This document shows, in pieces, positions 1 to 9,607 of a stretch of DNA of 64,000 bases. A program made the position numbers and the translations under genes. Position 1 is the stretch's first letter, and each line of letters opens with the position of its first letter. The stretch is from positions 2,863,999-2,927,998 of the forward strand of contig NW_006500337.1 of assembly GCF_000471905.2 (NCBI RefSeq), written 5' to 3'. Origin of the DNA: Amborella trichopoda (Eukaryota > Streptophyta > Magnoliopsida > Amborellales > Amborellaceae). The notes beneath the pieces were generated by a model. That model searched no databases, was not told the DNA's origin, and saw only the letters and a list, made by a program, of their open reading frames with translations.

Positions 1-393
1 TAAAAGTTTATATAAGGTTGCAACCTTAAATGTAGAATCACATATGCGCCTCAAAAATCTATTGGAAATGTTGTTTTAATGTTGAAAAAACCTTTTAATT
101 GATCATTTCGATATCTTGATGTATGAATATGAAAAAAAAAAAAAATTTAAGTCCTGAAAAATAGTGCATTTTGCAATACATTATCTAGACCGTCCATTTT
201 CAAGATTTTCATATATTTATAGATCTACTTGATTTTAACTATTTTTTTAATTTAAAATTTTCTAATTAGGTATGAAAATAGATTTAAAAATAATACTAAA
301 GATTTTTTACAACAAAATTACATGTTATGATAAAATTTTAAGGTGCGCCTTAATTGGATTGTTTAAGGCTGCGACCTTATAGAAACCACACCC
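1..393 (-). mobile_element. MITE, family A (copy A1), left end cut by window edge
   Basis: Non-coding element of about 390 bp. Near each end lies the palindrome AAGGTTGCAACCTT or a close variant (here AAGGCTGCGACCTT at the right end), followed by the terminus ...ATAGAAACCACACCC. The interior carries the family core: a stretch around AAAATAGTGCATTTTGCAA and a TAGATCTACTTGATTTTAAC motif. It matches copy A2 in the opposite orientation over nearly its full length. The first few bases of the left terminus are missing because the window starts inside the element. There is no open reading frame, so it would depend on a transposase supplied elsewhere. Assignment to a Mutator-like group rests on the 9-bp target duplication of copy A2. 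Confidence 0.75.
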
Positions 394-715
394 AAATAAA
401 AAATTTGAATTATATGTTTTCTAACTCTTAAATCTCACCATCTAAAAATTGGATGATTATTATTCAATTTCCCGACATTATTATTTTCAAGTGTATAAAA
501 TGTGCAATTGGAATTTTTAATTTTTTCTTATTGAGGCTAATCGTTGAAAAGATTATACTCCCAAAATTTGGGGTCCTAAAATTAATTCTAGGTAGGGTTT
601 TACATAAAGGAGTAAATAGATAGCGTATTTTTTTTTACCACACACGACCAATTTCTGCAATATCTAAGCTTTTGAAATTTAAAGCATGAAAATTACTAAT
701 AAATTATTTTGAAAA

Positions 716-1100
716 GGGTGTGGTTTCTATAAGGTTGCAACCTTAAACGATCCAATTAAGGCACACCTTAAAATTTTATTATAATATGCAACTTTGTTGT
801 AAAAAATACTCAGTATTATCTTAAAATCTATTTTCATACCTAATTACCAAATTTTAAATTCCAAAAATGGTTAAAATCAAGTAGATCTATAAATATATGA
901 AAATCTTGAAAATGGATGGTCTAGACAATGTGTTGCAAGATGCACTATTTTCGGGACTCAAAAACTGTTTTTTTTATATTCATGCATCTCGATGATCACT
1001 TAGAGGGTTTTTTTAACATTAAAACAACATTTCCGATAGATTTTTGAGGTGTATCTGTGATTCTACATTTTAAGGTTGCAACCTTATATGAACTTTTCCC
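716..1100 (+). mobile_element. MITE, family A (copy A2), intact with 9-bp target-site duplication
   Basis: 385-bp non-coding element starting GGGTGTGGTTTCTATAAGG and ending CATATGAAC-like bases then TTTTCCC. Both ends carry the 14-bp palindrome AAGGTTGCAACCTT about 17 bp from the terminus. It is flanked by a perfect 9-bp direct repeat TTTTGAAAA at 707-715 and 1101-1109, the size produced by Mutator-like transposases. It is the best preserved copy and defines the family boundaries. The flanking duplication is A/T-only apart from one G, so chance similarity is possible, but the boundaries agree with those of other copies (A3, A4). Confidence 0.82.
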
Positions 1101-1109
1101 TTTTGAAAA

Positions 1110-3237
1110 TTTATAAGTTACTTTCAAATGTATATATTAAAAAGGATAGCATATTTTTATATTTTGTATATTACTTTTAGTATAAAGAGGTCATAGCCAT
1201 TTTTAACTATTAGATGTGAAATCAGATATATTAAAATGTATCACAATATTCAATACCTAATGATCGATTAATCTCCAATAATCTAATATTATATCTAATG
1301 GTTAATAATGATTGTAATCTCTATATATAAAAAATAATACTTATTGTAACTCTCGTGGGATAGCCCTCCAAACGTGGGAGTCGGCATAACCCAATAACCA
1401 ATATGGGGAGACTTTGCTAAATGTGGGAGTTGAACAAAGCAAAGTACCCACTTCTTTACGCCTTGTGCAGAAAAATCTGAAAAGGGTAAGGATGTGCAAT
1501 AAAGTGCCCAAGTGTGAATAGAAGTCCAATTTGAAATCAATATTGAAATCACATTTCTCGACATTATTTGAAGATAGGTTTTAATTTGATTATTTAGAGT
1601 CTAGGCTCTATACAAACTGCACCTTTCAAAAAATGTCATTGCTTTCTGGTGCTTCCACCTGCCCATGCCCATGACGACTCCATTACATTTTTTAGCATAT
1701 TTCCTTTCTTTGCATACATCTCCTTTCGGCATACTTAGCAGGAGGCCAACTCTAGAGCGGATCAGTAACGAAGGAGGGACCTATAGACCAGGATTCTGGT
1801 GGACTCTAATCAGTCATTTTGTCCATGAGTCCACATTTTTCATTCTTTGTATGTATTTACGTCGGCTGTACAATGTGTTCTCGCTAGCACCATTTCTTTT
1901 ATATTGTGCTGCCTCAAGCACCACTTTTTTGTCCATGCTCTCATCCAACAGTTGTAATTTTGGAATTATAGTAATACAACTCCGACAACACTTCAAAAAA
2001 AGGATGGAATTTGGAGATTTGAGTTCTAGAAATTGAACCTGAGATCCTAGAGAACTTGGAGAATCAAGATTCTGGACATTAGAGCATAGAAGAGACTACA
2101 GAGAGCATACTATGAACCACGAGAAGACCTTGAAGAACTAGAAACAGAGAGCAACTGCCTCAATAAAGTGTACAGCATGCCCACTACATGTAATTAATTT
2201 TATCTATCTTTTGATATAATTTTTCTTCACCAATGATTTAATCAATAGAGAAAATATTTTTGACGTAACAATTGCTTGAGATGCAATTCACAGAGTGTCC
2301 GGTGTACTCTGGAACTGAGTTCCCAAGCTCATAGCAAGGTGAACTTAGATTGCCCCATATGGCCTCTTTATCTCCATGTACCTGAAAGAACACATTTTGG
2401 GCGAATATACGCACACAAAGGTGAGAGCCATGTGATACACGAACACCAGAAAGAAAATGAGAGATGTGAGGGGGCGGGACTCATGGAAATATGGACTTTC
2501 CAGGCAATTGAAGTGAAGCTATAAAATTTATTTAGCGAAGCGAAAAGGTTGAGCTTTTTGCGGAATATCAGAATTTAGGATGTTTTGCACGATTTAAAAA
2601 GTTGAAGCATCTTCTGACGAGTTCATTCTTTGACAATTAAGAAGATAATACAGAGGGAAGAAGATTAATGTACTAAATTCCTCCATGTCACTCTCCAAGA
2701 GCGATCATAAACGAAACATGAAAAATGGCGCCCCCTGCCCTGCTGCATATAATTTCCCCCACGCCCTGTTATATACTCTCTCTCTCACACACACACAAAC
2801 ACACGCACACACGAAGAGCAAGAATAAAAAATATGTGTACTTCACACCCATATTCTTTTCAATGAATAAATGCATAAATCATTCAAAGCACCAGCTTATG
2901 TCCATTATTAAAAATATATAGGATCAGCTAGGCCATAGTCACTAGGGCATGGTCTTAGAAATGCTTCCAAATATTTTTGACAAAATGCATAGATATTAAA
3001 ATATAGCATTCTCACAATCTAAGCATGCCATTCCACTTCTCATAATAAATACATTGCAACAATATTCTAAGGAAAAACAGGATGCTGCTCATAAACAGTT
3101 TTTTTTTAAAAAAGTATAATTAAATACCTAGCATAGCTGAAGATTCAGACTAGCTATTGGTCGGAAAATGAAGGGGCCACTTAAGCTTTCTCCATAAAAA
3201 TCTTGTTGAGAGGACGTCACCGACATATTCAGTCTTC
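1110..3237. other. intergenic region, no gene recognised
   Basis: AT-rich spacer. 1345-1530 looks like an inserted fragment of higher GC content of unknown type. 1535-1632 is the right end of a family-B MITE, ending in TAGAGTCTAGGCTCTATACAAAC. An open frame of 123 codons on the plus strand at 1665-2036 and the following stretch to about 2200 show no recognisable domain and have stops in all continuations, so I do not call a gene. 2776-2812 is a CT/CA simple repeat. Confidence 0.5.
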
Positions 3238-5020
3238 TCAGACATCTTTCCTAAGAACCTTGCGCTCTATAAGCTTTATATGCAGCTCAATGGCCTCTCG
3301 TCTTACCAGCAGAAGCCACACCTCTAATCAATGTACCGTAAGTCGCTTCATTAGGCCTACACCTCGTAGAAACCATCACATCTAGTATATCTATAGAAAC
3401 ATCCACCTTGTTCCCAATGCACAAACCCTTGATCATTGTATTATAAGTACCGATTTGAGGCCTAAATCTTTTTCTTACCATCTCCATTAACATGTTCACA
3501 ACCTTCCACCATAGTCCTACAAAGCCCACCAATTAAGCGAAGTATAAGCTATTTCATCAGGTTCAATTCTCACCCTAATCATCTCATCTAATACCTTAAG
3601 CTTTTTCCCATATCACCCTTCTTTGCCAAACCATCAATCACAATATTATATGTAACTTGAACAGGAGAAACATCCTTGCATTTTAAAATATGGAGTACAG
3701 CAAAGCTTCATCCACTTGCACATAGCAACCACAAAATGTATTATAGGTAATTATGTCCGGTGAGCATCCCTGAGAGACCATCTGAGCCAAGAAATCAATT
3801 GCCCAATCCAGTAGACCAGACTTGCACAGGCTATTGATCAATATATTGTAAGTAATCATAATTCGGTTATTTGAATTACAGTCCATAATAGAGAAAAGAT
3901 CTTCATCCTCTGGCCATCTGCCAAGGATGCAATGGAGCAGAGTGTTGAAAGTTTATCACCTTGGGCTCTAACCCCCTCAATAAGAGATCATAAAGGGCCA
4001 TCTTAACATCTTCAAACTTACCAGCTTCACAAGGAGAACTAATAAGAGAATTATACAGAACTACATCAACGAGCAACCCTTGACTTCCATTTCATCTGAG
4101 ACCTCCATCGCTTGTTCCATACCACAATGTTTCCATACTAATTCAACCAAGATAGTAGAAATTATAATTTGTGGGGGGCATCCATTTCTCAATTGATTCA
4201 ACCAAAAAGCAATTGCTTGATTGAACTTTCCTCTCGAGAACATGCTTCTGATTATGGTGTTATATGTAATAGCATTAGGGGGACAACCACTAGCACTCAT
4301 GTCATCTAGAGTAGAGATAGTGAGTTTTTAACTGCTCTTTTCAACGTAAACCACTGATAAGCATGTTATATGTGATGATATCAGGAACCCCACCTGACAT
4401 AACCATTAGGCGTAGAACCTTCGCAGCCTTGTCAGCTCTTTCGCTCTTTATCAATCCCCTAATTATGCTTATACATGAATGGAAGTCTAGGATCAGGCTA
4501 ATACTAGTCATTATTTCTATGAGATTCGAAGCCTTGACCAATATTCCATGCTTTCAAAAAGATTGAATGATTGCATTGTTAGAGTCTTGATTGTTCTCGT
4601 TATAGGGTCCATCTGAAAAAGAACTCCTAGGAAATGGTGGGTTCTTTTCATCAAAATCAGCAAGACTTTGATGAGTAGCCATTAGTTTTTCAACTGGTCT
4701 CAGGTATTGATTGATTCTATCAATGCAAACACTTCCCTGATGTGCTCAACATTGAAAAAGTGAACTTGAACATTTTCAGCTAGTTTTGGACCAAATTCCA
4801 ATTTGGGTTGGCATAGTGTAATGCTATTGGAATTTGGCATCGACAAGAATTCATAAAAGCTTGTTGGGCTTCCTATTAAGTGATGAAAATCAGTGGAAAA
4901 AGCCGTCTTGACCGCTTCAGACTGAGTCTTTTAATCTCACGTATACACAAACAGGCCTCTTTCCCATGTATAGGCGTTAGCCTTGAATCCTTAGAACCCA
5001 AATCCCTTTGCCTTCTGAAT
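3238..5020 (-). pseudogene. pentatricopeptide-repeat (PPR) protein pseudogene
   Basis: On the minus strand successive frames read P-class PPR motifs, for example PDIITYNMLISGL (about 4345-4385), PPNAITYNTIIRSMFSRG (about 4230-4290), ITYNILINSLCKSGLLDWA (about 3800-3860) and IGTYNTMIKGLCIGNKVDV (about 3395-3455). The chain ends ELHIKLIERKVLRKDV with a stop at 3238. An N-terminal portion is readable from about 5020 (GFKANAYTWERGLFVY, then EAVKTAFSTDFHHLIGSP) through MATHQSLADFDEKNPPF near 4680. It is broken by in-frame stops (a TGA after NNAIIQSF near 4565, and several near 4940-5010) and by at least four frameshifts. P-class PPR proteins normally bind organelle RNA; this copy cannot make one polypeptide. 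The order and spacing of pieces suggest decay of a once full-length intronless gene of about 550-600 codons, resembling the At1g08610 type, though that assignment is from memory. Confidence 0.85.
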
Positions 5021-5179
5021 TGATAACTCAAAGATAATATACACAAATGAAGAATAGGGTGAATAAAAAATTTCCAATAAAACCCGTCCTAGGAATCAAT
5101 AAAAGCCATTTTCCATCAGCTGAAGAGGGCGCCGGAAACATGAGAGAGAGAGAGAGGTGTAAAAACGTAGAGAACCAAA

Positions 5180-5530
5180 AACTCTGGCAAGACTATTGGG
5201 GAGCACCTCAAAATTGAACTATTTAACATAAATGACACGGGTTATATGAGGCTCAGGCTTTATTAAATAAATAAAGCCTTGCTTAAAAAATCTACTATTA
5301 AATACAATTTTGATGTCGAAAACTAGGGTTTGCAATGGGCGGGGTGTTTTGGCTCGAACCTTAAGAACTATAGTCCACAAAATGTGGCCTGAGGGCCAGG
5401 CCAAGACGGGCAGGTCTTGGGTAAGGGCCATGACAGGACTGGCCCAGCCCAGCCCAGCCCGGCCCGGCCCTAGAAACCTAGGGCCTATGCCCCAAAATGT
5501 GGCTTGAGGTCTAGACCACCACCGATTAAA
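5180..5530. repeat. GC-rich repeat fragment with CCCAGCCC/GGCCC runs
   Basis: A GC-rich island in AT-rich DNA. It contains GGCCCAGCCCAGCCCAGCCC followed by GGCCCGGCCC near 5438-5470, and the phrase CAAAATGTGGC(C/T)TGAG occurs twice (about 5378 and 5494). Such GGCCC-rich blocks are common inside plant non-autonomous DNA transposons, but no terminal repeats were identified here. Confidence 0.35.
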
Positions 5531-5699
5531 TAATTCAAGTCTTAGTTATGATTTGTTAAACTTCCCTTGTTTACGTGTTGCTAACACACACAAGGAGCAT
5601 GGGGGGATCCCTAAACTAATGCAAACAGTAAAAGAATGCAAAAGACATAATATGAATAAATTGTAAATGTTCTTAGAATAGTGGATATGGTAACTGTAG

Positions 5700-6125
5700 C
5701 GGTGAGAAATGACCTGATCCAGATGTGAATCCCGGAGTCCGGACCCTATTTAGATCCGAGTTGGATTCAAAATTCAGATCGGGATATAAAAACCAGATCC
5801 GGATTAAAATGCGGATCAATTTTGGGTGTCAATGGATCCGATTTGGACCTGACCCAGATCGAGATCAGGATCCAATCCGATTTTTTAAATACTAAATTCT
5901 TATTTTATATATAATTTTTTTAAATGATATATAATCTGGATCCAAATCCAAATCCGATATATTATTTGGATCTGGATCAGATGTACACTATTTGGATAAG
6001 GATACAGATCTAGATCCAAAATCCAATTTGTACCCAAATCTAATGTATACTATTCGAAGCCAGATCTAGATCTGAGTAGATCCAAATCTGTATTTGGTCA
6101 AATCAAGCCCCGATCCCAACTGTCC
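5700..6125. repeat. degenerate GGATC/AGATC-rich repeat
   Basis: About 425 bp dominated by variants of GATCC, GGATC and AGATCCGG on both strands, e.g. GACCTGATCCAGATG, CCAGATCCGGATT, CCAAATCCAAATCCG. This dense, imperfect iteration contains no reading frame and looks like the subterminal repeat zone of a DNA transposon. The family is not identified. Confidence 0.4.
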
Positions 6126-6129
6126 TCAC

Positions 6130-6976
6130 CCCTAGTGTTTTCAGATAAATGATGACATGTCAAATTGTTGATATTTTATGTATAGTTTAATAAACTTGTT
6201 TAATATTGAGTGAGAAAGAGGCGCAAAAAACTCGTCATCATCATTATTATCATCAAAACTTTTTTTTCAAGTATTTAGGATCAGTTACATCCTACACAAG
6301 TCATGATCTACCATTTTCTCTATCAAGAGAAGTATAGATTCAGGATTCATGGAAAGTTTGGTACGATTTTAAGTTGGCTGCCTACCTAACATAGATTCAA
6401 GATTCTACAAACATCTAGAGTTATATCCATGTCAAGTCCCAAGTTAAAATTCAACTAAATAAATAAATAAAGATCAATGAGAATTTACGGGGATTTATGT
6501 TTTGTTGGAAGGGCAAGTTCCTACCCATTTTTGTTACATCCAAATAAAAATTCTAAGCAACGAAAATATTTTCCCAAGAGGAAGACAGGAAATGCCATGG
6601 AAGTTCTTAAAAAAGTAATCTAAAACAATCAAGAACAATAAGAATGTCTATCAGTGTATAAAAAGTCACATTCACCACTTACTATCTTAGTTGAAATTGG
6701 GTGGTGGTGTACCATTGAGCATGCTGAAAATCCGATAAAGTTTCTCACCAAACATCCTCAACAAATGAGTGATTTTATGTCAAGATTGTATACTAGGAGA
6801 CTATTTATCTTTGTTACATAGGGGTCATATTTATTCTTGCTATTGGAAGTCAAATTGGATGGCTTAGGTTGTGCCACAAACTTCGATAAATTTCTTTTTT
6901 CAACTTTAAGTCTAGTAAATAACACTCCTACAACCACCCAATTTGAAATCTGGTGAACAAAAGGGATTATCGCCTC
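6130..6976. other. intergenic region with an inverted-repeat relative near 62.4 kb
   Basis: No gene seen. The stretch 6800-6960 (ending ACCACCCAATTTGAAATC) resembles, in inverted orientation, sequence at about 62380-62540 (TTTAAATTGGGTGGTTGCAA...), so it is probably a fragment of an uncharacterised dispersed repeat. Confidence 0.35.
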
Positions 6977-6988
6977 CTTTAATAAAAA

Positions 6989-7347
6989 GAGAAAAATTTA
7001 TATAGAGCTTTGGCTCTAAACAATCAAATTAGAGCCTACCTCAAAAATTTTACGGTAAGAGGTTGTTTTGATGCTCAAATATCCTCAAATTGATCATTTG
7101 GATATCAAGATGGATGGACTTGAGAAGAAAAAAAAAAGATTTCAAGTTTTGGAAATAGTATATCTTGTAACGTAGTTTTGAACCATCAATTTTTAAGTTA
7201 TTCAAGTTTTCATAGATCTATTCGATCTACACTATATTTTAAGGCTAGTCAAAACTTTTCAGTATTGAAATTCCATTCCACGGCACTATTTGAAAGTGGG
7301 CTCTAATTTGATTGTTTAGAGCCTCGGCTCTATACAAACCGTACCTT
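6989..7347. mobile_element. MITE, family B (copy B1)
   Basis: About 360-bp non-coding element whose ends are inverted copies built on TAGAGCC..GGCTCTA. The left end reads TATAGAGCTTTGGCTCTAAA and the right end TTTAGAGCCTCGGCTCTATA, each followed inward by an AATCAAATTAGAGCC box. A direct repeat CTTTAATAAAAA flanks the element at 6977-6988 and 7345-7356, consistent with a target duplication of 9 bp or slightly more. Its interior resembles family A (GATCATTTGGATATC, TAGATCTATTCGATCTAC), which links the two families. Confidence 0.7.
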
Positions 7348-7607
7348 TAATAAAAATAAGTTCTCTTTATATACTGTTCCTTTTATACTAAGCAACTTGA
7401 TGAAACAACATCATTGTATATAATAAATCTAGCAAGACACCTAATTTTCTCTCTTATGAAATCTAACAAGACACCGAACACACTCTATATAAGTTCTTGT
7501 GTTTGTTTATGCATATGTGATAAAGAGTAAATCCCATGAAAAACATGAACAAAAACAAAACAAGAAGACAGACAATATTGTAGCACTAGAATTTATTTTA
7601 TTTTAAT

Positions 7608-7990
7608 GGAAAAGTGTATACAGAGCCGAAGCTTTAAACAATCAAATTAGAGCCCACTTCGAAAACTTCATTAGAAGATATTGTGTTGATGCCCAAATAT
7701 CTTCAAATTGATCATCAGGACATCAATATGCATGGACATGAGAAAAAAAATAGATTTCAAGTTTTGGAAATAGTGCATTTTATAATGCATCTTTTTACCA
7801 TCAATTTTCAAGATTTTCAAATTTTTATAGATCTACTCAATCTACTCTATTTTTTAATCTTTAAATTTTATAATTAAAGATGAAAATATATTTTAAGGCT
7901 ATCACAAAGATTTTCAATATTGAAACCAAATTTTCAATACTATTTGAAGGTGTTTAGAGCCTCGTCTCTATATAAATCTCATTCATTTTA
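7608..7990. mobile_element. MITE, family B (copy B2)
   Basis: A second family-B element. Left end TATACAGAGCCGAAGCTTTAAA with the AATCAAATTAGAGCC box, right end TTTAGAGCCTCGTCTCTATA. The internal core (ATAGTGCATTTTATAATGCA, TAGATCTACTCAATCTACTC) matches B1 and, more weakly, family A. The right arm lacks the AATCAAATTAGAGCC box, so one end is eroded. No coding capacity. Confidence 0.65.
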
Positions 7991-8261
7991 TTTAAATTTA
8001 AATTTTTTTATTTTTTACTTCTTATTTTTTGTAGGGAAGTGGTGGGGGGTTGTTGGTGGTAGTGAGAGAGACCACTTGGTTTCATTAGTAAATACATATT
8101 GGTTAGGACTTTAGTTGCGATGAGATCTCCATTAATATCGATGCAACATTCAAATCTATTACACACACACAAAAAAAAAATCCATCTCTGTCTAAATAAA
8201 TTGTTTTCCTATCTATCTCTAAATAAATTGTTTTCCCCTACTAAAGTTTTGCATAAGTCCT

Positions 8262-8433
8262 AGGATCACCGTACCACAAAATACACTATTTTCAAAACTT
8301 CAAATCCATATTTTCTCATGTCCATGCATGTCGAGATGATCAATTTGAGGATATTTGGGCATCAAAACAACTTCTAGTGAGATGGGCTCAAATTTGATTG
8401 TCTAGATCCTTGGCTCTATATAAACTTTTTCAA
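8262..8433. mobile_element. MITE family B fragment (copy B3, right half)
   Basis: Half an element. The segment from the TACACTATTTTCAAAACTTC core, through GATCAATTTGAGGATATTTG, to the terminus GATCCTTGGCTCTATATAAAC aligns with the right half of B1 and B2. The left half is absent, and the break lies near 8262. Confidence 0.55.
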
Positions 8434-8718
8434 TAAAAATTCTAATAGGCGGTCCAACGTTTCGTATTTAGAGCTCATTTCTTCTGGTTAATGTAGTCCA
8501 TTTGGACTGTATTTTTTGAAAGTTTAAGACAGTCCGTTGTTTTTAGAAACATTGGACTGCATTTAGACCTCATTTTTTTTTATTTTTAAGGCGGTTTGAT
8601 GTTTCTAACATCGGATCGAAGACAAATTTGAAAAAAAAAAATGGAAAACGAAAAAAACCTGACGGTATAAAGAGGGTGACTTACATAAACTTCACCAAAA
8701 CTTAAAAGCAATACATAA

Positions 8719-9246
8719 GAATGATGTGATTGGATTCCAAGGGTTAAATCCACATGCGCCATGACTTAGAATTCCAAAGAAAAAGTAAAGAGCAGGATGA
8801 AGTTCAATACATCAAAAATTAAAAGGCTCTCAACCTCTAAGTCTTATGAGAATCTCTAAGGTTGATCCTAAATGAAGGCTCGCAGCCTCTAAGTTCTATG
8901 AGAATCTCTAAAGTTGAACCTAAATGAACCCAAAACTCTTATAAAATACTCAAACGAACCAAGAAAAAATGATGATAAATAGAAATCCTACTAAATGGAT
9001 AGCAAGAAATGATCCGATAAATTGTTGTATCAAACAGAGTGACCTGATTAATAGACACTATAATTTGTCATTTGCTATGATTCATTCTATTGATGGCCAC
9101 TATAATTTATCATTTGTTATGATTCATTCTATTGAGCTTGGAATAAGACCGAAACCACATGTAAATCAATAACAAACAAATCCAGTACGAGATTGTAAAC
9201 ACTAATCTCGCCCATAGTTTATATCATCATGCCCTTCATTCCCAAA
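8719..9246. repeat. dispersed repeat, unclassified, copy 1 of 2
   Basis: About 530 bp similar in the same orientation to 55177-55704. Both start GAATGATGTGATTGGATTCC and end TTCATTCCCAAAT or CTCATTCCCAAAT, with shared blocks such as AATTCCAAAGAAAAAGTAAA and AATCTCTAAGGTTGA. This copy contains an internal 60-bp duplication (AGAATCTCTAA(G/A)GTTGA twice) that copy 2 lacks. It could be a solo LTR or a non-coding DNA element. Neither terminal inverted repeats nor a clear target duplication was found. Confidence 0.55.
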
Positions 9247-9356
9247 TAGAGAGAAAGAACGCCTGCGAATTTGAGACAGAATGAGAGAGAGTGAAACTGT
9301 GAGACAGATTGATCATCTCAATTTGCAGACAGATTGAGAGATAGTGAAACTGTGAC

Positions 9357-9607
9357 ACAAATTGATCATCTCGACCTCGAGATGTATGAATATGAAACAA
9401 AAAAGATTTTGTGTCTCATAAATAGTGCATTTTGCAACCGTCTATTTTTAAGATTTTTAAATATTTATAGATCTACTTGATGATAGCCATTTTTGAAGTT
9501 TAAACTTTTATAATTACATATAAAAATAGATTTTTAATTATTTTTAAGAATTTTTAATATCAAAATTACATGATAAAATTTGGAGGTGCATATTTATAGA
9601 AACAACA
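9357..9607 (-). mobile_element. MITE family A fragment
   Basis: Internal part and eroded right end of a family-A element: GATCATCTCGA, AAATAGTGCATTTTGCAA, TAGATCTACTTGAT, and TTATAGAAACAACATCC at the right end. The left terminus and both full palindromes are missing. It follows a short tandem duplication around AGACAGATTGA(T/G)A at 9290-9360. Confidence 0.55.

Noticed and set aside
1665..2036. 123-codon open frame on the plus strand
   Set aside because: No domain, no splice continuation, hydrophobic low-information composition, overlapping open frame on the other strand.
5440..5470. GC-rich CCCAGCCC run as a promoter element
   Set aside because: It is part of a repeated fragment and no gene starts nearby.
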